A stretch of DNA of 64,000 bases, taken from positions 416,107-480,106 of the forward strand of contig NZ_CADIJQ010000004.1 of NCBI RefSeq assembly GCF_902859595.1, given 5' to 3'. Position numbers and translations under genes: made by a program. The number at the start of each line of letters is the position of its first letter. Positions within the stretch are counted from its first letter, which is position 1. The notes under the pieces are model-generated. The model ran no database searches, was not told where the DNA came from, and saw only the letters and a program-made list of their open reading frames with translations. This DNA is from Achromobacter kerstersii (GTDB lineage: Bacteria > Pseudomonadota > Gammaproteobacteria > Burkholderiales > Burkholderiaceae_B). Positions 1 through 9,225 of this stretch are shown piece by piece.

Positions 1-111
1 GCCCAGGTATTTCTGTTGGGTGCCGAATTTACCCGCGCTTATGCCGAAGCGCATGGATCCCGCCGAGACCGTAGCCCTGCTTCGCCTACCAGAAGCGATG
101 CGCGAACCTAG
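1..111 (+). CDS. YihY/BrkB family membrane protein, C-terminal end only
   Basis: Frame 1 is open from the first base to a TAG at 109-111. It encodes a tail beginning AQVFLLGAEFTRAYAEAHGS followed by an Arg/Ser-rich end. This matches the last membrane helix and basic tail of YihY/BrkB (UPF0761) inner-membrane proteins, whose signature here is (S)AQxxxxGAxFTR. The complete homologue at 58801 has the equivalent stretch SAQIFFFGAVFTR. The 5' part lies outside the window. It is not the same gene as the 58801 copy, because the tail is short and lacks the Ser-Ala-Pro repeats. Family assignment rests on one short motif. Confidence 0.65.
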   Translation, partial: AQVFLLGAEFTRAYAEAHGSRRDRSPASPTRSDART

Positions 112-697
112 CTCACCGGTTGCCTTGCAAACGGACAAGAGCCGCAAGGGTCAGGCGGAGCCTGTCCAACGTTTGTCTATTAGTGCTGGTCCAAGGGCCG
201 AGCGCAGCGAGTCAAATGGTCGCTCAGCGGCCGTCCACATATCCACGGGTTCGAGTTACACGTCTTCTCCACAGTTCTCAGCGAGGCCGGGATCATCATG
301 ACGCGACTTCGCTTCCGGCCAAGATCGGACCTTTCGGAATTTATTCTGATGCCCGGCCGGAACTGAAAGCGATGGATCAATTCGATCATCGCCTTAACTC
401 TCGGACCTGTCGACATTCGCGCAGAAGTGGGGCGCAACGACGTAAGCGGCGTATCTCGAAAGCTGTTCTCCGCCAGAGCCTGCACCCGGAACCTTAAAAA
501 CTACCAAGTGAAGGCGTGCCGCGCACGTTTCAACAAAAGAGAACACGGGCGAAGAGTTATCGGTTGCGACACCTCTCTTTGCCCCAACTGCAAGATGGTT
601 GAGTATCTGAAGTCTGATCGATTATCGGACCTGTCGTGCATCGACGCGGCAATCCGCAACCCTGGGGGGCCGCCCTAGTGCAATTGTTCTTGGTGGG
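112..697. other. Gene-poor stretch
   Basis: Several overlapping open frames cross this stretch on both strands. None has a credible ribosome-binding site, recognisable motif or consistent codon bias. I see no RNA gene or clear terminator. It may be eroded sequence next to the BrkB gene end. Confidence 0.4.
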
Positions 698-2119
698 TCA
701 CATCACCTTGACGATTTGTGGTGGACTCCAAGTTCCTTTCCCCGGAGGCAGGATGGAAGGCGAGTCTGTCCTAGGCCAGTAGAGGCGCATTACCAAGTAC
801 ATGAGATCGTTCGGTGCTGGCAGCCAGTTGTTCTCCTTGTCCGCGCCGGGAGACGCTTTCTGAAGGTAGAGCGTCAGCGAACCATCCGCTTCTTTCGTCA
901 TGCTGGAGAGCATGGGCGAGTTAATGAGATAACGATCAATCGAGTTTTCAATTAGCAATTGCGTCTTGCCGTCGTACATGGTCACCGACCAGAAAGCATT
1001 GACTGGCGGCAGTTGTCCGTCGCGAAAGGTAATGGTGTAGTTGTGTTTACTACCGTCAAGCGGTTCGCCATTGGGCAAGGTCGTGGTCAGGGGGTACGTG
1101 GCTTCCTCGGCATCGTTGGCATATATGCCCGCCTGCGCCACAGCCGCTCGCTTCAGCCAGTCTCCGTGGTAGAAGGCCCTGTCGCCGCCAGCCCCCACGA
1201 TGTTCCAGCCGTTGACTTTCGTGCCCAGATCCTTGATAGCATTTTCGACCTTGGCGTGCCCATCCTGTATGCCCTGAGCGACGGCGCTCTTTTGTTCAGC
1301 GGACAGCTCCTCGAAGCTGAACTTCTTGTCCGCGCCAATGCCCAGAAGAGCAAGCTTCGCACGGATCGCCACTTCGTCCGGTGCGGCCGGGCTGAATTGC
1401 AAGGCGAAACCCAGGTACGTGAAAAAGTCTGTCTTTGCCAGATCGTTGTTGATCCTTGGAAAGGCGATCGCAGGCGCGGCAGGAGGTGCCGGCTGCTTAA
1501 GATATGCAGAAAGCGGCTGTGCTTTGTAGCCCGATTGAATAGCTTCGACGTTGGGCATGTCGGCCGGGTTGAACAGTTGGGTCCGGAAGACCGCGAAAGG
1601 GAGCTGCGTTGCGGAACGAAAGACCTTCCTTACACTTGGTGGAATGTCGCCGTTCCAGTTGGGGCCAGCGATCATGTAGTCGCCAGCCTCATCCCCAGTG
1701 GAACGGCTTCCGATGTAGCCGAAATTGTAGGTGTTGCCGTCAATAAGTTGCACCGAGTAGTACCGAGGCATTTTCACCGCAGGCACTGATAACACAATCG
1801 GCTCGCTGCGCAAGTCCATGAACATCATGGAATAGGGCGTGTCGCTGTTCGGCGAGATGATGGCGGTGTCCTTGTAATTGGCGACATGGTGCAGGCTGCG
1901 AATCTGGTTAAACGGTGCCTTGTACTGGCTTGAGTTCCTGTCGACGGCGTACTCGTACATGATCGCGTAGTTCATCACAATAGGCAGACCGTAGATGTAC
2001 CCTTCTTCCGCTATTGCCCGCGTTTCGGAGGGGCTGATTTCCGCGCAGGCATAGGAGGATGTGAAGGACGCAATCACCAGCATCGCGTGACAAAGTGCTT
2101 TCGGTAGTTTGATGTCCAT
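698..2119 (-). CDS. DUF1254/DUF1214 domain exported protein
   Basis: A 473-residue protein with a Sec signal peptide (hydrophobic core about residues 9-24, likely cleavage after SYACA). Residues 35-170 match DUF1254, with the family motifs EGYIYGLPIVMNY, SPNSDTPYSMMFMDLR and RYYSVQLIDGNTYNFGYIGSR. The C-terminal third matches DUF1214, with NAFWSVTMYD and a closing WPRTD...PPGKGTW stretch. Proteins of this architecture are common and secreted, but their biochemical role is unknown. A purine-rich AAGGGA lies upstream of the ATG. It follows the outer-membrane gene on the same strand after about 300 bases, so a shared transcript is possible but not evident. Confidence 0.85.
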   Translation of the reverse strand: MDIKLPKALCHAMLVIASFTSSYACAEISPSETRAIAEEGYIYGLPIVMNYAIMYEYAVDRNSSQYKAPFNQIRSLHHVANYKDTAIISPNSDTPYSMMFMDLRSEPIVLSVPAVKMPRYYSVQLIDGNTYNFGYIGSRSTGDEAGDYMIAGPNWNGDIPPSVRKVFRSATQLPFAVFRTQLFNPADMPNVEAIQSGYKAQPLSAYLKQPAPPAAPAIAFPRINNDLAKTDFFTYLGFALQFSPAAPDEVAIRAKLALLGIGADKKFSFEELSAEQKSAVAQGIQDGHAKVENAIKDLGTKVNGWNIVGAGGDRAFYHGDWLKRAAVAQAGIYANDAEEATYPLTTTLPNGEPLDGSKHNYTITFRDGQLPPVNAFWSVTMYDGKTQLLIENSIDRYLINSPMLSSMTKEADGSLTLYLQKASPGADKENNWLPAPNDLMYLVMRLYWPRTDSPSILPPGKGTWSPPQIVKVM

Positions 2120-2421
2120 GAAGCTCTATTCCCTTTATTAAGTTTAATTGGGTGGATCGGCTCACCACTGACTAACGACAGGATGAGTCGAGGCCAATCA
2201 CGACTTCATAACTGATAGTGCACCCGGCTTCATGTGAACCTCCCCGCGAGGTGATGCCACGGAACAGCCACCGGGCCCAGAATTCCCCTCTAAGTTGGAG
2301 GCGCACGCCCGCTATGCGTAGGGGAACGACCTATTTGCACGGCTCGTCGGAATCCCTATAAGTGCTTCGTGACTTCATGCGGCTAATCACATGGCACGGA
2401 CCGAGTCTGAAAAGCATCTTT
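2120..2421. other. Intergenic stretch between two minus-strand genes
   Basis: About 300 bases separating the outer-membrane protein gene from the DUF1254 gene. It probably contains the DUF1254 promoter. I see no strong hairpin-plus-T-run terminator and no coding frame worth calling. Confidence 0.4.
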
Positions 2422-3198
2422 TTAAAAGCGGATGGTCAAGCCAGCCATTGGGCCGAGAAGCACAGCATCGAACTTAAAGCCGCCGGCACTGTAATCCACG
2501 CCCAACGCACGGTAGCCGACAGTCGCTGAGAAGCTCTTGCTGATGTTGTATCCAATGCCGATTCCAACATCCCAATCCGCATTCGCGCCGCCCGCGCCTA
2601 CTAGCCCCCATCCTGTCGCATATAGCTTTGGAGTGAAAACGTAGCCTCCCCGCACTCCTACCACAGCATCGACCCATGTCGCGCCATCGCTGCGTTTCCT
2701 GCCGTTCAGGCGTGCCCCCTTGAGCGTGATGTCGGTGTCTACCGACCAAACACGCAGACCCGCCACAACATCAAGGCTGTGGGGCGACTGATCAAAGACC
2801 GAATACCCCGCGCCCAGCAGCCCCGTGAACGTCTTGCTGTGGACGTCCGCACTAGTCGCTACAACCTCCCGCGGCGTGTCGCCCTGTGCCCCGACCTTTG
2901 CATAAATAAGATCGCCGAAAAGGCTGTACCGGCCTTTACGTGCTTCGCCGGTAAGCATGGCCGCGAAATCTAGGTTATCGAAGATCTGATCAAAGCTCGT
3001 GTCTACATCGATGTCCGGCAAACCTCGGTGAGACACTTTTCCAGACAGCGCCGGTGCCCACACATAGGGCGTGACTGAAAACTCCCATTCGCTTGTATGC
3101 CGGAGGTCTAACGCAGGCGTAGCATCCCGTTCGGCGCCAAAACCAGAGTCGGCGTAGAGGAGCCCGCCAATCAGACATCCTATGATGAGCTTTATCAT
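2422..3198 (-). CDS. Outer-membrane beta-barrel protein
   Basis: A 258-residue protein with a signal peptide (MIKLIIGCLIGGLLYADSGFGA). The mature part alternates hydrophobic and polar residues in the manner of barrel strands, for example WEFSVTPYVWAPALSGKV and KSFSATVGYRALGVDYSAGG. It ends in phenylalanine (GLTIRF), the usual C-terminal signature for BAM-dependent insertion. I chose the internal ATG at 3198 because GAGGCGGGACG precedes it and the signal peptide starts there; an upstream in-frame start would add 13 residues. Its substrate or partner cannot be deduced. Confidence 0.8.
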   Translation of the reverse strand: MIKLIIGCLIGGLLYADSGFGAERDATPALDLRHTSEWEFSVTPYVWAPALSGKVSHRGLPDIDVDTSFDQIFDNLDFAAMLTGEARKGRYSLFGDLIYAKVGAQGDTPREVVATSADVHSKTFTGLLGAGYSVFDQSPHSLDVVAGLRVWSVDTDITLKGARLNGRKRSDGATWVDAVVGVRGGYVFTPKLYATGWGLVGAGGANADWDVGIGIGYNISKSFSATVGYRALGVDYSAGGFKFDAVLLGPMAGLTIRF

Positions 3199-3597
3199 CG
3201 TCCCGCCTCGGCCCGCAAGAGCCAGTGAATAATTCACGGCAGCACCCCGAGGGGCTCTATCGAAACGACATCACTCCGGGAATTGCATATTCAAGCACGC
3301 AATGCGTTTACGCGATGCTCCAACAGACCGATTTCGGCAGATATGACTTTCAGTGATTCCCTTTGCTTCATGGCGGCTCCCTCTTACCGGCTAAGGCACT
3401 TTATTCCTAGCAGGGCTTCGAAGGGAGTGAGGGGTTACCCCTTGTTGCTGCCGCGCGAACTGGCAAACGGAGAGGAAACCCCCTTGCAGTAGCCCGATGT
3501 GTTATTGGATGTGGGCTAAAGATGTATTGACCGAAAGGCTGGGTGGTGTCCCAATCGAGGCGCTGAACTTGCCAAGCCACTTCATCGGAGTCGCGCC
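3199..3597. other. Intergenic, no gene seen
   Basis: This lies between the divergently oriented barrel gene and the first small protein gene, so it should hold promoters for both. I could not pick a convincing -35/-10 pair. The open frames within it look like chance. Confidence 0.35.
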
Positions 3598-3837
3598 ATG
3601 CAAACGGTCTACACGAAGCGTCCTACAGTGTTGATTGCGGTAAGCCCAGATGGCACCACCTTTGTAATCGAGCGTCGATGCCGCTCGCTACCCTGCGATG
3701 ATGGCGAGCAGGGGTTCTTCTATTGCTGCTTGCAGGATGGAAGCGCCGTGGCTTGGTTAGGTGAAAACCAATTCCAACTAGCCGACGGTACGACTTTACT
3801 CGCGGTCGCATGCCGCCTACCAACTGCCGGCGTTTAG
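3598..3837 (+). CDS. Small protein of a repeated family, copy 1
   Basis: A 79-residue protein of unknown function. It shares a clear pattern with the proteins at 4008 and 21981: (I/V)ERR.R.LP, FFYCCL.DG, V.WLG...QL.DGT. The spacing suggests a compact beta-rich fold with a central Cys pair (YCC). GGAG lies 8 bases before the ATG. No signal peptide or membrane segment is present. Copies 1 and 2 are tandem, so a local duplication is likely. I do not recognise the family. Confidence 0.7.
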   Translation: MQTVYTKRPTVLIAVSPDGTTFVIERRCRSLPCDDGEQGFFYCCLQDGSAVAWLGENQFQLADGTTLLAVACRLPTAGV

Positions 3838-4007
3838 CGATCTCCAACAGGCCTGCGCGGCGACAGTCTGGCCATTCGGCCGCCCCGCGCAATACAAAAA
3901 GGCCGCAATTGCCGTTTTTGGTCCAGCCGAACGGCGGATTTACAGAACGGGGCGCCGCACGCGAAACTCATAGGCACATCCTAGTAAAACAAAACAGGAA
4001 ATGCGAA

Positions 4008-4238
4008 ATGCCGGCAAACCCAGGTAAAAGCTCCATTGCAGTAGTGGCTATCGCGGACGATGGTCGGCGCTTCCGAATAGAGCGACGGGCACGCACGCTC
4101 CCCGGTGACAAGGGCGAAAATGCTTTCTTCTATTGTTGCCTCCCAAATGGCCAGACGGTGGGCTGGTTGGGATACGGCCAATATCAACTGCCCGACGGCA
4201 CAGTAGTGCACACACCCACATCACGGCTTATCCCGTAG
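4008..4238 (+). CDS. Small protein of a repeated family, copy 2
   Basis: A 76-residue protein closely resembling its upstream neighbour: IERRARTLPGDKGENAFFYC, then LPNGQTVGWLGYGQYQLPDG. The start at 4008 is chosen because AGGAA sits 7 bases upstream and the alignment with copy 1 begins there. An in-frame extension to 3810 has no homology to the family. No function can be assigned. Its position directly before the tRNA-Gly fragment places it at the outer edge of the accessory region. Confidence 0.75.
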   Translation: MPANPGKSSIAVVAIADDGRRFRIERRARTLPGDKGENAFFYCCLPNGQTVGWLGYGQYQLPDGTVVHTPTSRLIP

Positions 4239-4298
4239 CTCATCCGGCGGTGCAAAACAAAAAAGCCCGCTGCTTTCGCTGGCGTGCCTTCACTCGTT

Positions 4299-4347
4299 TG
4301 GAGCGGGCTGCGGGAATCGAACCCACATAAGCGGCTTGGAAGGCCGC
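4299..4347 (-). tRNA. tRNA-Gly(TCC) 3' fragment, att-like scar
   Basis: Read on the minus strand, this is the last two thirds of a glycine tRNA. It has an anticodon stem GCGGC/GCCGC with loop CTTCCAA (anticodon TCC), a variable region, a T-arm with GGTTCGATTCCC, the acceptor 3' strand AGCCCGC, a discriminator T and an encoded CCA. The matching 5' acceptor strand GCGGGCT and a D-arm are absent upstream, so it cannot fold as a functional tRNA. Fragments that restore a tRNA 3' end are the classic product of site-specific integration by tyrosine recombinases, and glycine tRNAs are frequent targets. Confidence 0.75.
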
Positions 4348-4394
4348 AGCCTGGCTGTGCGGCGCCTGTCGAGACGTCGCAGTTTTGCGTCACG

Positions 4395-4853
4395 TCATTC
4401 CATCGTGGATAGCTGGTGGAGCACTGCGTCTGAGTTACGCTGCAGCTGTTGTTGGTGCACCAACGCGTCGGTTTCGCGGCTCAGCGCCTGGTCTACTTCC
4501 TCGAGCGTGATGGGTTCCAGAGAAGCTGTGCGATCCGACTGTTTCACAATCACCTGGACAGGAACCCCCTGTCGAACGAAGTAAGTGAACGATTTCCGGT
4601 GGTACTTGATCCACCCCGCCTTGCGAAGATTTGCCATGAACGTCTGAGTGCTACCGTCGACGTGGCAAGCTTGGCGAGCTTCGCGGCTGTAGTCGTTACT
4701 ACGATCCGGCCGACGCGCGCAGCGTGCGTCTTCGGTGTCGCGGTTGAACGTCAACAGCACGCTGCGATAGCTGAGTTGCTCGGGCGTCAAGCCGCGGACA
4801 TCCCCATTACGGGGGCTTCCGGGTAGCGGTGCAGGATGCGCCCGCGCAATCAA
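4395..4853 (-). pseudogene. Possible eroded DNA-binding protein gene
   Basis: A 152-residue open frame. Its second half (ANLRKAGWIKYHRKSFTYF, then EPITLEEVDQALSRETDAL) has the look of a real protein, including a possible winged-helix recognition end and a hydrophilic helical tail. The first half is low in secondary-structure logic and rich in Arg/Asp. It ends about 50 bases from the tRNA fragment. No strong ribosome-binding site precedes the ATG. I could not identify a family, and it may be a truncated regulator. Confidence 0.35.
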
Positions 4854-5321
4854 GGGGACGCGGTAGTGCCATAAAGGCTACGCAGCACCGCCTGGTGCCA
4901 TCTGCGCACGGTGCATCATCTCAGTCAAGGCTTAAGACGTTTCGATTTCTTCTCTCGACCAGACCTAGTGCCGGAGAATTTTTGCGGCGCGGCCGCGCCC
5001 GTCGCAGCCATCGATCTCTTGTTCTGAGCAAACTTTGAAACCGACATCCCTAGCTAGCAAGATCGCTGAGCGGCCGCTCCGGGTCGGGAGCGGCCGCAGT
5101 TTAATCAAGGCTCCCCGTCAACGTTGGCGTCTGATGCCACAAGCTACCCAGGATCTCAGCCCTTTAAACTTGAGGCATTGGTCAACCTTCGCTTGATGCA
5201 CAAAGTCAGGGGGATTACTGATAATCGTTAGTCCTACAATACGGATGAGCGATAGCTTGCGGGGATAAGCGGATAGCAATAAAAACGCGGATCACTAGGT
5301 CACCCTCGAGGAGAACCGCGA
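4854..5321. other. Intergenic, nothing recognised
   Basis: It contains a palindrome near 5071-5098 (GAGCGGCCGCTCC, then GGAGCGGCCGC), which may form a hairpin. Otherwise I see no gene. The 3' end carries the ribosome-binding site of the next gene. Confidence 0.35.
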
Positions 5322-5750
5322 ATGCGCGACATTGATCTTCCAGCACTGCAGATCGCCTGCCGCACCCTAGCGAGACAAGCCTTTTGGTCTGAACAGGGCA
5401 CACCAGAAATTCCCGTCGCTCAGCTTGCCGGCGAGTTCGTTCGACTCGCCAATGAACAAGTCGTCAGCGTGATCGAATCGGGCCGAGATCCCAACATAGT
5501 GACCCGCGCGATTGCTTACCTAACACATGCCCACGTCGTTCCATCCAACGGTTTGGCGAAGTGGTGGTTCGCCGAGATGCTAACCTGCCTGCTTGAACTT
5601 GCAGTCCCTACAATAATTCACACCTTCGAGTCGGGCTCCTTCCTTCATGATGTTCAGAAGGGAATTGCAGAACTGACGCGGCCAACTGAGAAGCAAGAAG
5701 GCACGGATTGCCCCCCCCGCAGGCGTCGCGGCCGCATCCTCGCTGAGTAG
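5322..5750 (+). CDS. Hypothetical protein
   Basis: A 142-residue soluble protein with a good start: AGGAG lies 8 bases before the ATG. Residues 1-118 are predicted mostly helical (ALQIACRTLARQAFW, VAQLAGEFVRLANEQVVSVI, GLAKWWFAEMLTCLLELAVP). The tail is highly basic (PPRRRRGRILAE). I do not recognise the family. It precedes the broken recombinase copy on the same strand. Confidence 0.6.
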   Translation: MRDIDLPALQIACRTLARQAFWSEQGTPEIPVAQLAGEFVRLANEQVVSVIESGRDPNIVTRAIAYLTHAHVVPSNGLAKWWFAEMLTCLLELAVPTIIHTFESGSFLHDVQKGIAELTRPTEKQEGTDCPPRRRRGRILAE

Positions 5751-6006
5751 CAAAACATCTCGGTGCTCCATGCTGTAGCTCCCGCAATCGGCACGGCCCG
5801 TGCAGCTGAGCGCAGCAGAATCCAGCCATTCCGGAATTGGAAAAATCGCTGGTTTGTGACTGGGAACGACGACGGCCGCCTCGTGCTGGGCAGTGATCAA
5901 TGCCCCATCGCTCAGAACGTCGCTCTGCGCAGCTGCAGTCGTGTTCCTAGTCGTTTCACGAGCAGAGCGCATTCTGTGGAATCCAACAACTCGATGGGAG
6001 ACCATC

Positions 6007-6629
6007 ATGGACACCACACCCGAAGCCACTCGACATGAGCCGTGGAATAAAGGAAAGATCGTCGGGCAGAAGGCCCCTTTCAAACCGAAGCATATCTGGG
6101 CACTGCGTGTTCGCTTTCAGATAGAGGGCCGTCTACGTGAACTGGCGCTGCTAAACCTGGGCATCGACAGCAAATTTCGCGGCTGCGACCTCGTCGCGCT
6201 CAAGGTCCGAGACATATGCCATGGTGATCAGATGGCAATGCGCACTATAGTCATGCAGCGCAAGACTCAGCGCCCCGTACAGTTTGAAATCACGCAAGCT
6301 ACCCGGTAAGCATTACAGACGTGGATAAAGCAGGCCCGACTGAAGCAGGAGGACTTTCTCTTTCCCAGCCGGCTTCACGCCTCACCGCATTTGGGAACCC
6401 GCCAATACGCCCGAATTCTCGGAAACTGGGTCGACCAATTGGGTTTGGACCGCGCCAACTACGGAACTCATTCGATGCGACGCACGAAGGCGACCCTCAT
6501 CTACCAGCGTACGAAGAACCTGGGGGCCGTGCAGTTGCTCCTCGGGCACTCCAAGCTGGAATCGACAGTGCGGTATCTCGCATCGAGGTTGATGATGCCC
6601 TAGAGCTCTCCGAGCAGACGGAAATCTAA
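6007..6629 (+). pseudogene. Broken tyrosine recombinase, copy 1
   Basis: A diverged copy of the 208-residue recombinases at 17264 and 42214. Residues 1-100 are intact and include the catalytic Arg (FRGCDL) and Lys (RKTQRPVQF). A TAA at about 6307 then replaces the Glu codon that follows QATR/EQTR in the intact copies. The second half resumes in the same frame with HSMRRTK and LLLGHSKLESTVRYL. A one-base deletion shortly after shifts the last 15 residues (IEVDDALELSEQTEI). With both a nonsense codon and a frameshift it is unlikely to be active. It lacks the start-site hairpin seen in front of the two intact copies. Confidence 0.85.
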
Positions 6630-6978
6630 ACCACTCTCCACTCGTTCAGAAGACGGGTCGCTGGACGACATGTCGAACTTTTTGCTGTCCAGCGATGATT
6701 CAAGCTCACGCTCCCGACGAGTAGCAGTCATTCAACCCTACCCTGCGGGCTCTGAGCCAAATGCGGTTGGCGAACGATTGGCCTCGGCTAAGCGACCGTC
6801 CCGCGCTCCCCCTCGGACTTAGCCATCGCCCCTGGTGAACTGGTGCTGGCGCACCGTGACAAATGCGCTATTTGGTCACGATGATCATGCGGCGCATACT
6901 GATTGCTACAACGGCCTAGGCTATTGGCATGGTCAGCCGCAATCCTTAGGCCGGTAGAGCGCCATTGCAGGAGTGCTC
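6630..6978. other. Intergenic before histidine kinase
   Basis: No gene seen. It holds the presumed promoter of the kinase gene, but no clear consensus boxes were found. Confidence 0.35.
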
Positions 6979-8100
6979 ATGAGCATAGCGAGCTTCATTC
7001 GCGAGCATCGCGAAGATCTGATTGATGACTGGATTGGATACGCCAGGCAGCTTCAGCCGGCAGCAGGGAATTTGTCAGAGGATCAACTTCGTGACTCCGC
7101 CGCCGAAATCCTGATGTCGGTTGCTGCCAATATGGAGGGATTACAAAGCGAAGCGGAGCAGACGGCGAAATCCTTTGGCTCGAAGTCAGAGGGAGACGCA
7201 GGCTTCGATTTTGTTTCCGTTCTGCACGCTGACGACAGGCGCACCCAGGGATTTGGGCTGAACGATGTGGTTGCCGAGTTCCGCGCCCTGCGCGCGAATG
7301 TGCTGCGCAGATGGCAAGCTCTCGGTGCGACTGACCGAGAGTCATTTCAAGAAATAATTCGCTTCAACGAAGCGATCGACCAGGCGCTCAGCGAATCGGT
7401 ACAGCAGTACACCAGCAGGGTAGAGCGAGCTCGGGACTTGTTCGCCGGCGTGCTCGCGCACGATCTGCGGGCTCCTCTGGCAGTGTTGCAATACGCGACG
7501 GAAATATTGGTACGCGACGATACGATTTCTCCAGCAGGAGTGCGTGCGTCCGCGATCGTGCAACGCTCAGTACTGCGAATGCGCGCGATGATTGACGATT
7601 TGCTGATATTTACACGCGCGCGCCTGGGTCAGATCCAGGCGACAAACCACACCTTATTGTCGATGCATACGTTGTGCAGCTCCGCGATTGAAGAAGCGCG
7701 GGTGCTCTTCCCGGAAGCATCAATCACACTGAGCTGCAGCGGCAACCCGTTAGGGACGTGGGACGCCGGGCAGATGGGACAAGTGTTGTCGAATTTGCTC
7801 TCCAATGCGGCTCGCTATGGAGATGGGACGATCAACCTTAGTGTTGAGGACCAAGGTGAGTGGCTCGGGCTGACAGTTTCCAACGGCGGAGAACAGATTC
7901 TATCCAGCGCCCTCCCCACCCTCTTCGACCCGTTGACCCGCGCAACGCCTTACCCGGACCGCCGAATTTCGGCGGCTGGCCTCGGACTCGGCCTGTTCAT
8001 TTGCAAGAGCATCATCGACGCTCATCACGGCACCATAGGCGTTGAATCGACTGCTGAGCAAACGACATTCACCATCCGTATTCCTCGGCATCCGCAATGA
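6979..8100 (+). CDS. Sensor histidine kinase with RsbRD-like N-terminus
   Basis: A 373-residue cytoplasmic kinase without membrane segments. Residues 1-140 resemble the RsbRD N-terminal sensory domain (IREHREDLIDDWIGYARQL). The dimerisation domain carries the phospho-acceptor His at about 161 (LAHDLRAPLAVL). The ATPase domain shows an N box (LSNLLSNAARYGDG) and a G box (GLGLGLFICKSIIDAHHG). AGGAG lies 5 bases before the ATG at 6979; a GTG six bases earlier overlaps that site and is less likely. The next gene but one is a lone receiver protein, its probable partner. The stimulus is unknown. Confidence 0.88.
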   Translation: MSIASFIREHREDLIDDWIGYARQLQPAAGNLSEDQLRDSAAEILMSVAANMEGLQSEAEQTAKSFGSKSEGDAGFDFVSVLHADDRRTQGFGLNDVVAEFRALRANVLRRWQALGATDRESFQEIIRFNEAIDQALSESVQQYTSRVERARDLFAGVLAHDLRAPLAVLQYATEILVRDDTISPAGVRASAIVQRSVLRMRAMIDDLLIFTRARLGQIQATNHTLLSMHTLCSSAIEEARVLFPEASITLSCSGNPLGTWDAGQMGQVLSNLLSNAARYGDGTINLSVEDQGEWLGLTVSNGGEQILSSALPTLFDPLTRATPYPDRRISAAGLGLGLFICKSIIDAHHGTIGVESTAEQTTFTIRIPRHPQ

Positions 8101-8297
8101 GGAGCCGGGGCACCCAGCGTCGACCGGGCGGTAAGCTGTACGCCCCGCGTGCCGGGTCACCACGCCGGATCAACGTCCTTATGAGGCCGTAGGAATAAGG
8201 CTTGCTGACCGTCGCAGTCGGGCCCACGTGGGCGACCTGTGCCTAAGCCGACTATGCAGGCCGTTTGCAGCCGCAATCCCATTGAGAAACAAAACTG

Positions 8298-8696
8298 ATG
8301 CCCCGCATTCAAGCGCCAGCTGGAGCTCCGCCTGTACTCGTAGTGGACGATGACCCCGACGCCCGCTGGCTCTTGGCGACGCTACTGACGGAGGCAGGAT
8401 ACGTCGTCAGTGAGGCCAGCAATGCGGACGACGCATTGCGGCGCCTTGCGGACCGGCCCGACATACAAGCGATGCTGACGGATATCCAAATGCCCGGAAC
8501 CATGGACGGTTTCGAATTGGCGATGCGCGTGAATAGGCAATCGCCAGAGATTGCGGTCTTACTTACATCGGGCCGCGAGCACCCAGATGCGAACGCACTG
8601 CCCGCAGGCATGAAATTTCTACTGAAACCTTGGGCGCCTGCAGAGATGCTTGACCAGCTGGAATTGCTCCTGAACGGGAAACAAGGCGCAGCGTGA
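8298..8696 (+). CDS. Single-domain response regulator
   Basis: A 132-residue receiver protein with no output domain. The acidic pocket is at Asp17-19 (VVDDDPDA), the phospho-acceptor at Asp62 (LTDIQMPG) and the conserved Lys at 110 (LLKPW). It follows the cytoplasmic histidine kinase by about 200 bases on the same strand and is its likely partner. Such lone receivers act through protein-protein contact or as phosphate sinks, so the output cannot be read from the sequence. Confidence 0.88.
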   Translation: MPRIQAPAGAPPVLVVDDDPDARWLLATLLTEAGYVVSEASNADDALRRLADRPDIQAMLTDIQMPGTMDGFELAMRVNRQSPEIAVLLTSGREHPDANALPAGMKFLLKPWAPAEMLDQLELLLNGKQGAA

Positions 8697-8997
8697 ACCA
8701 GGGTCCCTGCGATCCGATTGTAAACATGCCTGCAAGCAGCCAGAAACCGCCATTCAGTCCGGAGTCTGCTCGTTAATCATTTGGCGCACATTTCCGCGCA
8801 GCCATCGCAGATAATGGGGTATTGTCCTCTTAGCTGGTGGCCTTCGTGATCAACGCGCTGACGTCATCCGCAGACTGAGAGCAGTAATTTGCATTACTGC
8901 TGGGCAAACCGGACCAGGGGTTTCTCCCGGTGTCTGGCCCAATGCGCAGTGGCATTCTCCACTTGTAAAGGAATTTTTTCTGACCCAGGAGAATCAC
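8697..8997. other. Intergenic, nothing recognised
   Basis: About 300 bases. Open frames on the minus strand here have no supporting features. Confidence 0.3.
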
Positions 8998-9225
8998 TTG
9001 GATGGAACGGTGGTCATCAACGGAGTTCGCGCGACATATAGGATGGTTCGCGCGGCGGACGGAATTGGAGTCATAGCGCACGTGCAGTATGCCGTTAACG
9101 GGCCGTGGGTAATTGTGGGTGGACCCGCTGTTGTTTTCCCTGATGACGCCTCCGCTCGCCATGCGATTCAAAGTCAGGTTGCTGCAGATTGGTCGAGAAG
9201 ACGCGGCACTGGCCCCATAATATAA
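8998..9225 (+). CDS. Hypothetical small protein
   Basis: A 75-residue open frame starting with TTG. AGGAG lies about 6-8 bases upstream, which is the main reason to accept the rare start. The sequence (VVINGVRATYRMVRAADG, then PWVIVGGPAVVFPDDASARH) alternates like a small beta-sheet protein and ends in a basic helix. I do not recognise a family. It could be a chance frame. Confidence 0.45.
   Translation: MDGTVVINGVRATYRMVRAADGIGVIAHVQYAVNGPWVIVGGPAVVFPDDASARHAIQSQVAADWSRRRGTGPII

Noticed and set aside
959..1789. 276-codon plus-strand frame
   Set aside because: It is antisense to the DUF1254 gene and has no motif.
4299..4400. Complete functional tRNA-Gly
   Set aside because: The 5' acceptor strand and D-arm are missing; only the 3' part is present.
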